A DNA stretch of 64,000 nucleotides from Leuconostoc inhae KCTC 3774 (GTDB lineage: Bacteria; Bacillota; Bacilli; Lactobacillales; Lactobacillaceae). Made by a program: the position numbers and the translations under genes. The stretch is from NCBI GenBank assembly GCA_000166735.2, contig AEMJ01000568.1, forward strand, positions 1-64,000, read 5' to 3'. The notes beneath the pieces were generated by a model. The model ran no database searches. It was not told the DNA's origin and worked only from the letters and a program-made list of their open reading frames with translations. Positions 37,743-46,047 of the stretch are shown piece by piece (position 1 is the stretch's first letter; every line of letters begins with the position of its first letter).

Positions 37743-37908
37743 AACTTTGTGTTACTCCACTTAAGGCATTAGAGGCGTGAGGGTGCTTAAGATTCCAGTT
37801 TGTTTTTCTACCCAGTGTGTAACCAAAAGAGTGCCACATATTTCCTAACAAAGCACCACCAGAAATATTTTGCGATGCCACATTTGACATTATTTTGTAT
37901 TTGTACAT
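37735..37908 (-). CDS. Class II bacteriocin candidate with double-glycine leader
   Basis: 57-residue peptide not covered by long-ORF calling. AGGAGA precedes ATG 37908. The first 18 residues (MYKYKIMSNVASQNISGG) fit a double-glycine leader: GG at the end, Ile at -4 and Met-Ser at -12/-11, though Glu at -8 is absent. The mature part would be 39 residues beginning ALLGNMWHSFGYTLGR and ending SGVTQSYG: cationic, Trp/Gly/His-rich, without Cys. Coupled to a two-helix protein gene. It does not match leucocin or pediocin-type (YGNGV) peptides, so it would be class IId if real. Confidence 0.55.
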   Translation of the reverse strand: MYKYKIMSNVASQNISGGALLGNMWHSFGYTLGRKTNWNLKHPHASNALSGVTQSYG

Positions 37909-37944
37909 AATAATTCTCCTAATAGTCAGTTAAAATTAGCCTTA

Positions 37945-38003
37945 ATCACATTGTAAGCGTTAACAATGCATAATTCAAGTATTATTAACGCTTACAATGT
38001 GAT
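37945..38003. promoter_or_regulatory. Inverted pair of cre-like sites before the bacteriocin candidate
   Basis: Nineteen-base perfect arms (ATCACATTGTAAGCGTTAA at 37945-37963 and its reverse complement at 37985-38003) 21 bases apart. The left arm extends into TGTAAGCGTTAACA, a full match to the cre consensus; the right is one base short. Located just upstream of the minus-strand bacteriocin gene, so catabolite control of it is likely. Confidence 0.6.
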
Positions 38004-38500
38004 GTCAATGCTTGGCGTATGAATAGTACCTATTTGAAATTAAGTAATAGTCCGTAGGTCTAGTTCTATTAAGCCTCTGTGTTAGATTTACGCACTTATA
38101 ATACTTTAACATACCAAATCAACGCCACGATGGACATTGCATTAGTGACTATAACACTTCAAAGGGCATTATTAGTTAATAAAAGATCAACTTATTTACA
38201 CACTGAATGAGAAGTCAGCCCACTCGTTTTGTCTTTGAAGGCCTTTTTCAGCACCATAATATAGTTCATTCCTATGCTAAGTTAGAGCATCCATATGACA
38301 ACGTAAAAATTGAAAGTGTCCATTCACTATTCAAGCACAAAATGATCTATCAATTCTGATTTTCGTCGATTGCCCACCTGATTTTGGATGTAGCCAAATA
38401 TATTAATTGGTTCAACAACGAAAGGATCAGTATTGTTAATTGAAAAATGAAAGTAGCTTAACCAATTCAGCCCTAGATACAAGATAGTCCTAACTATTGA
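38004..38500 (+). other. IS3-type remnant and non-coding sequence
   Basis: Around 38280-38440 the plus strand encodes shredded IS3-family OrfB: HPYDNVKIESVHSLFKHKMIYQF, stop, then FSSIAHLILDVAKYINWFNNERIS. This is the end of the DDE domain (YDNA.IESF..LK pattern). Nothing else is recognised. Confidence 0.55.
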
Positions 38501-38692
38501 CTTACGAGCACATTCAATTCATACTATTATGATGTTACTGCTGGACTTAAACCTCTACTAGAATGGCGTGAAGTTCCGGCACAATCAGCTTTTGATGCAA
38601 CCTTCAGAAACTTGATTAATGCAGGTGTATCTAGATCAGATGCTACTAATGTTGCTGAGGCAATTAAAATAGCTATTAACTTATTCGTTTGA
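38501..38692 (+). pseudogene. 5'-truncated unknown ORF
   Basis: Open frame of 63 codons with no usable start and no RBS: FNSYYYDVTAGLKPLLEWRE, then AFDATFRNLINAGVSRSDA, ending IKIAINLFV and TGA. Ten bases later the next gene starts with a GAGG-type site inside its end. It looks like the tail of a gene whose front was lost with the adjacent IS3 remnant. No family recognised. Confidence 0.4.
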
Positions 38693-38701
38693 GGTATATA
38701 A

Positions 38702-39070
38702 ATGTTTGGAGATGTTAGATTACAAGGTAAAATATTAATGGAAATGGCAACATTTTTAGGGGATTCGTATGTAAAACCAGTATCAATAGCGCTTGTCATA
38801 CAAGACCTTGGGGGCACTGAGGAAACTTTTTCTAATGTACTGGCAAAAACAAGTCAGTTGGTGAATATGAATGATATTAGCCAGTATACTCTAGCTGATT
38901 TTAAAGCATTTTATCAGAAGTTAGAGCCAGAAGTATTTGATGGCGTTAATGATGTTATTATTGTTAAGATATTGAACGGGTTATCAATCATGTATATTGA
39001 TGATTTATACCCAATTGCAAAGAATATCACACTGACATATCAACTTGATAACAAGATACCTGGCATTTAA
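38702..39070 (+). CDS. Unknown soluble protein
   Basis: 122 residues, acidic, no membrane segment or signal (MFGDVRLQGKILMEMATFLG... ending TYQLDNKIPGI). TGAGG lies before ATG 38702. It follows a truncated ORF and precedes a terminator at 39089. I recognise no family. Confidence 0.55.
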   Translation: MFGDVRLQGKILMEMATFLGDSYVKPVSIALVIQDLGGTEETFSNVLAKTSQLVNMNDISQYTLADFKAFYQKLEPEVFDGVNDVIIVKILNGLSIMYIDDLYPIAKNITLTYQLDNKIPGI

Positions 39071-39088
39071 TTCATAAAAGATTGTAAT

Positions 39089-39116
39089 GCCTCTACTTAA
39101 TTGTAGGGGCTTTTTT
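39089..39116 (+). terminator. Terminator
   Basis: GCCTCTAC / GTAGGGGC hairpin followed by six T. The stretch to 39372 has no other feature. Confidence 0.8.
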
Positions 39117-39372
39117 AATGCATTTTAATACCTTAGTGGTTATTATAAAGTGTGACTTAGAGAGCGTTATATAGCCCTATATGGGCATACAGAGGGCAAA
39201 GAAAAATAATTATACTTTACACATGCTATTATAGTGTGCTCTAACAATATAATGTAGATAAGTAGATTTTGATAAATGATATCAAAATTTAAAAATACTT
39301 GGTATCACAGCAATAAGAGTACAATATAGTTGTGCAATTAGTACGTAGAATCCTGAAAGGAAAAGTAGCATA

Positions 39373-39722
39373 ATGGTTAACTGGGGAATGTATAATTTTA
39401 AAGGGAAAATAGAGAATGCATACCAAGAGTTGCTGGGTATGGGAAAAACACTCAAATCACTTGATGAACCAAAAAAATTGCGCAAAAAATGTCTAATTTA
39501 GAGCAGGATTTGAAACAATCGCAACAGGTTAATCCTGCTGATATAGATAGAATATCTTTTGATAATTACCAAAAGCTTGTTACCAGAATAGGGTGGCTGA
39601 ATACCCAACCTAAGAAGTTTGAGGATGAGCAAGAGTTAAGTTTGCTTGTTAATGCTTTTGATAAATGGATTGATAATGCCTATGATATACTAAAAGTAAC
39701 CCGAAGCAATAAGAAGATATAG
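39373..39722 (+). CDS. Unknown helical protein, one single-base shift
   Basis: GAAAGGAAAAG precedes ATG 39373. The first 42 codons (MVNWGMYNFKGKIENAYQEL...) run into a stop; one A added to the A6 run 39484-39489 joins them to the frame SNLEQDLKQSQQVNPADID... ending VTRSNKKI, about 116 residues. Charged, probably helical. The alternative is two short overlapping genes, but the second ATG (39489) has no RBS. No family recognised. Confidence 0.5.
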
Positions 39723-39749
39723 TATTTTACGCTGTGAATGGGGTTTAAT

Positions 39750-39944
39750 ATGAAAAAATTGTACACTTGCATTAATTGTGGTTCAGATTATCCAAAGAGT
39801 CAGATGGAAGCAGAGACACTTGATGACCAGGAGGGGTATTTATGTACTTTTTGCGCGGATCAACTAGCTGAGGATGGAAGAGATGCAGTAGATCCAGACC
39901 ATAACTTTGAGTCATACGAAGACTGGGACGAAAATGGTAGATAA
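39750..39944 (+). CDS. Small zinc-ribbon protein
   Basis: 64 residues: MKKLYTCINCGSDYPK and GYLCTFCADQLAE give a CxxC...CxxC zinc-binding pair, followed by an acidic tail (DPDHNFESYEDWDENGR). GGGG lies before ATG 39750; an in-frame ATG at 39738 overlaps that site. Such proteins are common on plasmids and phage, often of unknown role. Confidence 0.6.
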   Translation: MKKLYTCINCGSDYPKSQMEAETLDDQEGYLCTFCADQLAEDGRDAVDPDHNFESYEDWDENGR

Positions 39945-40043
39945 GGCTCTTACTTAGCTGTAAGGCTTATGGTGGGTGCTTATTTAATTTTCGGAGACGG
40001 CAAGGAAAAGTAGTATACTGGACCTGAAAAGAGGAATAATAAC

Positions 40044-40295
40044 ATGGACAATGATAAGAAAGATATTCAAACAGTAATTACCTATGAATTGGAGGCAAAT
40101 TATCCGGTAGAAATAACCCTTGTTGATGGAAGAAAAATAATAGCTATTAATCCTGACGCAGGTGAATTAGCAGACAAAGGGGTTAAAGAAATAGCTATAG
40201 ATGAGGTAGCTGATTACCTTACAATATATACATCTAACTTTGCATTTCTTTATATTAACAAAGACGCTATTGTTTCAGTTTCAGAAATAAGGTAA
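40044..40295 (+). CDS. Unknown small protein
   Basis: 83 residues, acidic, beta-rich (TYELEANYPVEITLVDGRKI, YLTIYTSNFAFLYINKDAIVSVSEIR). AAAGAGG precedes ATG 40044. The fold looks like a small Sm-like or PilZ-like barrel but this is a guess. Fourth of a row of small accessory genes in the same direction. Confidence 0.55.
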   Translation: MDNDKKDIQTVITYELEANYPVEITLVDGRKIIAINPDAGELADKGVKEIAIDEVADYLTIYTSNFAFLYINKDAIVSVSEIR

Positions 40296-40348
40296 ATAGT
40301 ATGGAACACCTGATAATAGGTGCTTTTTAAGTCCAATATTACCCAGTT

Positions 40349-40381
40349 ATATTACAGTAATATTACAAGTATATTACAATT
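40349..40381 (+). repeat. Three 11-base iteron-like direct repeats
   Basis: ATATTACAGTA, ATATTACAAGT, ATATTACAATT: the eight-base core ATATTACA repeats at exactly one helical turn. A related TATTAC occurs just upstream at 40337. Repeats in helical phase suggest a protein-binding array such as a plasmid origin or operator. Confidence 0.6.
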
Positions 40382-41129
40382 GTGGGTACACTACCCCCTT
40401 TGAAAGTGCTAATTTAGGCGGAATATGCTTAAACCATTGGTATGACTACGTTTAGGGTACTTTTGGGTAGAAAATAGGAGTTCGACCAAGAGGCATACAT
40501 ATATAGAGCCTTTAATAATTCCTACTAAGGACCTAAGAAAGAAAAAGTGTTTAGTAGTAGGTAGCAGGAAGAGCGTAAGCGATTGACTGTTAGCAGATGT
40601 CTTGAATCTATCCAAGTTAGGTGAATTGGCGTAGTCAAGAGGGCTAACAGCCCTATAGGTGTTAAGAAAAAGGGACCTGATTATTACCTAAGTATCAATT
40701 AATAAGACCTACTAAAGGTCATTAAAGATGAAGTGAACCCAATGACTTGGACAGAATAAAAAATCTGTTCAGAAAGTTATTGGGTTCACTTCACTTCCAA
40801 GGGGGGCTTTTTACTAGCTACGACAATAGATTATATATTTGCCACAGTTATTGCTAAAATGGTGGTGAAGGAATTCTACCAATTAAAAAATTAAACGCAC
40901 AAAAACTAAAAAGCACATGAAAATTTGATTGTGCTAAAAAAATTCACAAACGGTAAAACTAATGACATCAAGGTCTTACGAGTTATACCTATTAATATCA
41001 TGTTCTTTTTATTAAACAGTTTATTTGTAAAATCTACTGAGTTAAATTCATATATAACCGTGTTTTTTTTAGCGCTCACTAAATTTCATAATGAGTTCTT
41101 GCAAATTTATAAAATATAGTTTGAACATT
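40382..41129 (+). other. Gene-free stretch, possible fossil plasmid origin region
   Basis: No gene with an RBS on either strand. It contains short hairpins (AGGGCT-AAC-AGCCCT near 40650) and the strong inverted repeat AAGTGAACCCAAT / ATTGGGTTCACTT (40731-40791), which resembles an IS3-family tip and is related to the hairpin at 27217. An open frame at 40925-41119 lacks an RBS and is rejected. Confidence 0.35.
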
Positions 41130-41174
41130 AAAAAACACGACAAAGCAATAATTCGTTGGTTGTCGTGTTTTTTG
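41130..41174. terminator. Terminator closing the bacteriocin operon (minus strand)
   Basis: AAAAAACACGACA / TGTCGTGTTTTTT, 13-base perfect arms with A and T tracts on both sides; it lies about 105 bases beyond the stop of the minus-strand bacteriocin gene. Confidence 0.8.
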
Positions 41175-41279
41175 ATTAAGTTAAATATCTTTATGTTTAT
41201 TTAGCATGTATAATATTTTTCTAAATAAATTCAGTGATAATAAGGCTGATTATGTTAAAATAATCCTTCTTACGATTTA

Positions 41280-41444
41280 TTAAAAATCGTCGTATGGGTT
41301 GTATTGATGAGGGGTAGGATTGCAATCACCATTATGGCAATTTATCCAGGACCAAACCTGGCCCCAGTTACCGCCAATAGGAACCGATTCCCCAGCGATA
41401 ACTTTTTGAAGCTGCTCTGCACTTAGCTCTCTAAACATAGGCAT
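41280..41444 (-). CDS. Class II bacteriocin candidate with AG-type double-glycine leader
   Basis: 54-residue peptide. Leader MPMFRELSAEQLQKVIAG fits the double-glycine consensus closely: Ala-Gly at -2/-1, Val -4, Leu -7, Glu -9, Ser -11, Leu -12 and Phe -15. The mature peptide would be 36 residues, ESVPIGGNWGQVWSW then INCHNGDCNPTP and a tyrosine/aspartate-rich end, with two cysteines four residues apart able to form a disulfide. A second possible GG cut (PIGG) would leave 29 residues. Only a weak AGAAG site precedes the ATG. It is the last gene of a minus-strand operon with an immunity-like gene. No known bacteriocin family is recognised. Confidence 0.65.
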   Translation of the reverse strand: MPMFRELSAEQLQKVIAGESVPIGGNWGQVWSWINCHNGDCNPTPHQYNPYDDF

Positions 41445-41547
41445 GATTAATACACTTCTTAAATATTTATTTTGTTCATATATTACGATTACTTAAAGTT
41501 AAAAATTAGTAGTTGACTCAAGAATTTTAAGACATTTGCATATTATT

Positions 41548-41841
41548 TCAAATTAGCGGGGGCATTACTTTAAATCCAGCCTTGTTAATTAACTGAGATA
41601 GTTCAAAATATAGCTGCATATTTTCTTTGGAAATCGAGAAGCCATGTTCGTACAGATACATAGTAAAGTCATTCTGTAACTTCGGAAATATGAAATTGTG
41701 CGAGGTCTTGTCTGCAACTAGATCCAACTCATACTTTGTTAAAAGGTCTTTTAATTCCTTCTCATTGACAGATAAATTAGCAATCATTTTTTTAATGAGA
41801 GACACAGCCTTTAGGTTATATTCTTCATATTTTTCAGTCAT
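41548..41841 (-). CDS. Bacteriocin immunity-like protein
   Basis: 97 residues, soluble, helical: YNLKAVSLIKKMIANLSVNEKELKDLL ... FPKLQNDFTMYLYEHGFSISKENMQLYFELSQLINKAG. Size and helix pattern resemble EntA/pediocin-type immunity four-helix bundles, though no motif is decisive. AAAGGGTG precedes ATG 41841. Lies between the leader-HTH gene and the bacteriocin candidate, all minus strand. Confidence 0.55.
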   Translation of the reverse strand: MTEKYEEYNLKAVSLIKKMIANLSVNEKELKDLLTKYELDLVADKTSHNFIFPKLQNDFTMYLYEHGFSISKENMQLYFELSQLINKAGFKVMPPLI

Positions 41842-41942
41842 GATTCGAACACCCTTTCTCGTATATTAATTTTTCTTTAACTTTAAGTAAAACCTTTGAA
41901 CACCTTTAGAATAATACTTTCACTATCTTTATGCAATAAAAG

Positions 41943-42175
41943 TTAACGAATTGTATACATTTTTCATAAGTCTTCAAGAATTTTATATCCGGCTGTCTTT
42001 TATCATTCTCATAATGAAATAACGTAGCTGTTGTCACATTGAGCTGAATTGCAAGATCTTTTTCAGTCAAACCAACATTTTCCCGCATAGATTTCAAAGT
42101 ATTTCCTAAAGTACCACCTGTAATTTGCTGTAGTTGTCTTTCAGAAAAAATAATTTTGCTAGCAATATCAATCAA
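41943..42175 (-). CDS. Small XRE HTH protein starting with a double-glycine-like leader
   Basis: TTAGGAGA precedes TTG 42175. Residues 1-20 (MIDIASKIIFSERQLQQITG, then G) match the double-glycine leader pattern: GG, Ile -4, Leu -7, Ser -11, Phe -12. Immediately after the GG comes a complete Cro/CI-type HTH (TLGNTLKSMRENVGLTEKDL, LNVTTATLFHYENDKRQPDI). As written the frame runs to 41906 with an odd Cys/Phe-rich tail; one more base in the T5 run 41960-41964 would end it at 41943 with ...YEKMYTIR, a normal HTH end. Either this is an unusual leader-HTH fusion, or the N-terminal 20 residues only look like a leader. Heads the putative bacteriocin operon. Confidence 0.55.
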
Positions 42176-42603
42176 ACCTATCTCCTAACTTCATACTTTA
42201 TAGTGACTTAATTATTCTTGATGATTTTATGATATAGAGATAAAAACCTGAGAGGGTGAACAATCTTTTGTTTAGCGTAGTTTGCGATCCTTTTAAAATT
42301 GTTTACTCTATAACATAAGATATGTATTTGTTACTAACATTTCCACTAGTTAGACTGCCTATAATAATTGTTTGTAATGTTTGTCGAAGCGTATTTCTAA
42401 TCGATTGTGCAACCATTTTTTTGGAGTTGACATTGTTACTATAATATATTTATGCGATAAAATGTGTGAGTTTATACTGAGTAATGGGTTCAATGTTCCC
42501 CCACATATTTAATGTTGATCATAGTAATAATGTTAGTTCTTTATCTTTTTCACAATAACAATATCGCTAAACATTATATTTAGCAATAGATATTTAAAAA
42601 TAA
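42176..42603. other. 428-base intergenic stretch
   Basis: Promoter region of the minus-strand bacteriocin operon on its left side. A TTGACA followed by AT-rich sequence lies near 42427, without a well-spaced -10. No ORF with an RBS is seen. Confidence 0.4.
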
Positions 42604-43310
42604 GGTAGATTGCAAGAATTAACCGAACACTGCGAACTGCTGAAAAACCTTTCGTGGTGATTACCAGTTGCGTGTTTTCATTGGTCTTGCATTGATCCAA
42701 TGATTGATTTGATCTAATTCTTTGTTGCTTACGGTTTCAATTTTGCGTTCTTTTGGTATAAAACGCCGTACGTATCGATTTAATATCTCATTACTACCAC
42801 GTTCTTCTGGTGAGTATGGGTGTGCAAAGTAGACCGGAATGCCTAGTTTTTGCTCGATGTCGTCATATTTTGCAAATTCTCGTCCACGATCAACAGTGAT
42901 TGACTTGGCATTCTTATTCTTGATCCCTTTAAAGAAACGAATTAAGACTGGTGTCACTGCCTGACTATTGCGACCACTAACGTGCCTCACAATATGTTGC
43001 CGGCTTAGTCTTTCAGTAATTGTACGAACACTTCACCACGTTTCTTACCCGATTGCATGGTATCCACTTCAAAGTGACCAAAGTTTTGTCGTGTTTGCAC
43101 GCTTTTAGGTCTCGTTTCAATCGAACGACCATGAACAAATACTTGACGTCTGCCATCAGCTTGACGTTTTTTCAATGCCAACGCATGAGCAATCTCATCT
43201 TTATAGGGCGTAACTTGATGAATTTCAATCGAAACGGTTGAAGGAGAGCGATTAATAAAACGCGCTGCGGCTTTTTTATTCAAGTGTTCGGTTTAATTTT
43301 ACAATCTACC
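42604..43310 (-). mobile_element. IS30-family element, internally deleted
   Basis: Ends GGTAGATTGCAAGAATTAAC (42604 onward) and, inverted, GGTAGATTGTAAAATTAAAC (43310 backward), continuing into CGAACACT on both sides. At 707 bp it is about 300 bp shorter than a usual IS30 member. Contains one broken transposase. Confidence 0.75.
42661..43283 (-). pseudogene. IS30-family transposase, broken
   Basis: The two parts read KKAAARFINRSPSTVSIEIHQ ... FGHFEVDTMQSGKKRGEVFVQLLKD and, in another frame, LMRHVSGRNSQAVTPVLIRFFKG ... ITVDRGREFAKYDDIEQKLG ... YFAHPYSPEERGSNEILNRYVRRFIPK ending NARPMKTRNW. The DDE residues (VDT, DRGREF, ERGSNE) are recognisable, but the N-terminal HTH and a central block are missing and a frameshift lies near 43005. 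Confidence 0.8.
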
Positions 43311-43553
43311 TTTTATAAAAACGACTTTCAAACTAAAAGATTTTATCAACTATTGAAACAATCGTCGTATCAAAGAAAAACTCAATGATTTGTCTCCCGT
43401 CAGGCATCGGAAACTTACCACTGAGTATGTTTGTCAATTAATGCTATCTTATCCAACTTCGTTGGTTCACTTTAGCCAACACTTAAGCTTCATCATACCA
43501 AGAACAATAAACCATTTCATCAGCCGACTTGTCCATGGCCCCAAACTAACCAC
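43311..43553 (+). pseudogene. IS3-family transposase scrap
   Basis: NNRRIKEKLNDLSPVRHRKLTTEYVCQL is encoded around 43355-43440 in pieces, the same C-terminal OrfB signature as at 27367, preceded by a stop. The rest has no feature. Confidence 0.5.
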
Positions 43554-44558
43554 TTAAATAAACTTGATACAAACTGGCATATCTAAATTATTTTTAGTTT
43601 TTATATACTCTAACTTTCCATCCAACACTTTAAACATTGAAATGGAGTTTGATTTTTGATTTGCGGAAAATAGATAGTCACCACTCTTGTCGCATGAAAT
43701 ATCCCGCGGGAACAAGCCAAAAGAACTAATATTCTGTATCATATTTAATTTTAAATTAGAGGCTATAAATTCTAATTTAAATACAGATATTGAATTATGG
43801 CCTCTATTTGAAACATATAGAAATTTTTGATCGAAGGACAATTTTATGCCACCGCATCCATTTTCTCCCATCCATTGGTCAGGAATTGTAGACACCAATT
43901 GTTCTAGAACTAAAGAGCCTTCAACATAGCTTAAAACAGCAACTTCACTTGACAGCTCTCCTAGCACAATAATATGATGATTATCATTAGTAACGCATAG
44001 GTGCCTCGGTCCAAAACCATTGGGGAATTTGAATACATTGACACGATTTAATAGTTTACCCGACTCCGATATATCAAAAATGATAGCCTCGTCCGTTCCT
44101 AAATCCAATACTATCAACCGTTTATCTGGCATTATACCAGCAAAGTGAATGTGTGAAGTGTTTTGCTGTGGCAGTGTGCCTGTTCCGGAATTAATAAATG
44201 TGTCAGATAATTCTAAATGATTATCTGATGACAACTTATAAATATTTAAGCTCCCGCCATTATAGTTACTAGCTAATAGCAACGCGCCTTGAATATTAAT
44301 GTGAACTGGTGCAGGGGAGAACGATAGATGCTTCGTAATATTATGAAGTGTCTTATTTTCTAAATCAAATACCCCAACTCCTCCCATGCTTTTTTCTGCA
44401 ATTGCTGTGTAAACAGTCCCAGTACTTGATATATCAAAATATGTTGCTGAATCCACATCTGTTAGGAGAAACGGTTCAGATAAATGGCCTGAATCCGTGT
44501 CAAACTTCAACATATAGATGCCTCGTTGGTAACTACCAAAAATTATATTTTCTTTCAT
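43554..44558 (-). CDS. Beta-propeller lactonase family protein
   Basis: 334 residues of the 6-phosphogluconolactonase-like seven-bladed propeller family (PF10282 type): SATYFDISSTGTVYTAI, HINIQGALLLASNYNGGSLNIYKL, FGPRHLCVTNDNHHIIVLGELSSEVAV, KFLYVSNRGHNSISVFKL, FPRDISCDKSGDYLFSANQKSNSISMF. It would open a sugar-acid lactone in the cytoplasm. Second gene of a minus-strand operon after the transporter, in a locus of sugar-acid enzymes. The precise lactone is not known. Confidence 0.8.
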   Translation of the reverse strand: MKENIIFGSYQRGIYMLKFDTDSGHLSEPFLLTDVDSATYFDISSTGTVYTAIAEKSMGGVGVFDLENKTLHNITKHLSFSPAPVHINIQGALLLASNYNGGSLNIYKLSSDNHLELSDTFINSGTGTLPQQNTSHIHFAGIMPDKRLIVLDLGTDEAIIFDISESGKLLNRVNVFKFPNGFGPRHLCVTNDNHHIIVLGELSSEVAVLSYVEGSLVLEQLVSTIPDQWMGENGCGGIKLSFDQKFLYVSNRGHNSISVFKLEFIASNLKLNMIQNISSFGLFPRDISCDKSGDYLFSANQKSNSISMFKVLDGKLEYIKTKNNLDMPVCIKFI

Positions 44559-44577
44559 AAGTTTATATCCTCGATTA

Positions 44578-45852
44578 TCACTTAAACATATATAGAGCTA
44601 ATATCACATTTAACGCTGCTGACAGCCATCCATATGGCACACCTGTTATTAAAAACTTTTTAACAGGAATTTTTGAGTCCTCAACTAACCATAAATTCCA
44701 CGACTGCGTAATACACGTAGATATCGCGATTGAAACAGAGGGAATTAACATTAAAGCAAAAGCAAAATATTGATTAAAAATCCCAGTACCTGCTAACACT
44801 GCAACTGTTGCTGAACCAGATCCCCACACCATGAGAGGGCCTCTAAATAAAGCTAATGGGGCTAATATTATAATAGCTATAGCTAACACAGTAGGACTAT
44901 TGGGAACAATAGAATTTAATACACCGCTGAATTTAGCAGCATTTTTAACGGCAGTTGCACTGAACATTGTTAAAAACAATAGCATTATTATTAGTCCTGA
45001 AATATCAGTGATGGCAATTTTTATTGAACTATTAATAATGTTCAATGCCTGGTTATATGTTTTCAAATTCCCTGTAATTAACAAAACGATAGCTATAGCA
45101 AGCATCAATGCAGGAATTGGTTCCCATCCAAATACCAAATTCATGAAAACAGGAAAGACAGGCATAACGTATGAAATTTTTGGTGCGTTGAATTTATTTT
45201 GTGATTGAGACGCATCTTGTGCCACTTCATTTTTGTGAATTGTTCGTGAATGCAATAAAATAAACAACGTTACGACAGCGAGTTGAATAAACATAGCTGA
45301 AAAACCAAACGCCAAATACTTTGCACCATAAACAACCTTTGGAAAAAATATCTGCAGTTGTTTAATGATTACGATATTAACATACATAGCTGACCCAATA
45401 GATAGTGAAAAAGCAACTATAGCAATGTGTTTTGGTAACCCTAAAGAGGTTAATACCGGTATTAAAATGACAGCAAGCGCTATTACAGCACCTACACCAT
45501 ATGAACTAGTAAAAATAAGTGAGGTCACTAAACAAATTAAAATGGATGCGATGACTGGGTGTTTGTAACTCACCTTTACGGTTTCATAACTAATCGATCC
45601 TGCAATTCCTGTGTCAACTAAAATACGGCCAAACCAGGACCCAAAAATAATGACCATAATTGTTGAGCCATAATCAAGGGCTGGCTTTGAAAAGACCTCA
45701 ACTATTGCCGTTTTTAAAGGAATGCCACCAATTATAGTCCAGAGGATGGCCATAACCAAAAACCCCAGCATAATATTGCCACCCTTCATCACGAAGAACA
45801 CGAAACCTAGAAACGTTAAAATCAATAATATTCCAATAATTGTATTAATCAT
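44578..45852 (-). CDS. GntP/ion-transporter superfamily permease
   Basis: Polytopic importer of 424 residues and about eleven to twelve hydrophobic segments; helical-hairpin regions LIFTSSYGVGAVIALAVILIPVLTSLGLPKHIA and PLMVWGSGSATVAVLAGTGIF resemble gluconate/carboxylate permeases. Presumed substrate is a sugar acid or its lactone, from the neighbours. It is divergent from the isomerase gene at 46048, with a GGTTAACC operator just before its own RBS. Confidence 0.75.
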   Translation of the reverse strand: MINTIIGILLILTFLGFVFFVMKGGNIMLGFLVMAILWTIIGGIPLKTAIVEVFSKPALDYGSTIMVIIFGSWFGRILVDTGIAGSISYETVKVSYKHPVIASILICLVTSLIFTSSYGVGAVIALAVILIPVLTSLGLPKHIAIVAFSLSIGSAMYVNIVIIKQLQIFFPKVVYGAKYLAFGFSAMFIQLAVVTLFILLHSRTIHKNEVAQDASQSQNKFNAPKISYVMPVFPVFMNLVFGWEPIPALMLAIAIVLLITGNLKTYNQALNIINSSIKIAITDISGLIIMLLFLTMFSATAVKNAAKFSGVLNSIVPNSPTVLAIAIIILAPLALFRGPLMVWGSGSATVAVLAGTGIFNQYFAFALMLIPSVSIAISTCITQSWNLWLVEDSKIPVKKFLITGVPYGWLSAALNVILALYMFK

Positions 45853-45873
45853 TTTTATTCCTTTCTGTGGACG

Positions 45874-45883
45874 CGGTTAACCG
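45874..45883. promoter_or_regulatory. LacI-type operator 1
   Basis: CGGTTAACCG, a perfect palindrome 21 bases before the transporter start. The same GGTTAACC core recurs at 46002. Probable target of the LacI regulator encoded at 48707. Confidence 0.7.
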
Positions 45884-45952
45884 AACCAAATAAAACTATA
45901 TTACAATATTCACAAATAGTCAATACATTATTTAATAAACATTGTAACCGCT

Positions 45953-45966
45953 TACTCTTGTTTTTT
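45953..45966. promoter_or_regulatory. cre-like site
   Basis: TGTAACCGCTTACT matches the cre consensus except for the last base; it lies between the two GGTTAACC operators in the divergent promoter region. Confidence 0.55.
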
Positions 45967-46000
45967 TATTTAAGTAGTATTATACTTTATTTGTTGCATA

Positions 46001-46011
46001 TGGTTAACCGC
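46001..46011. promoter_or_regulatory. LacI-type operator 2
   Basis: TGGTTAACCGC, sharing GGTTAACC(G) with operator 1 in mirrored orientation, 37 bases before the isomerase start and downstream of a TATACT-like -10. The pair, about 130 bases apart, could support looping. Confidence 0.65.
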
Positions 46012-46047
46012 TACCACAAAATTACTAAGTGAAAGTAGGAATAAAAG

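Noticed and set aside
40409..40615. 68-codon minus-strand frame
   Set aside because: No RBS, no family and composition like random AT-rich sequence.
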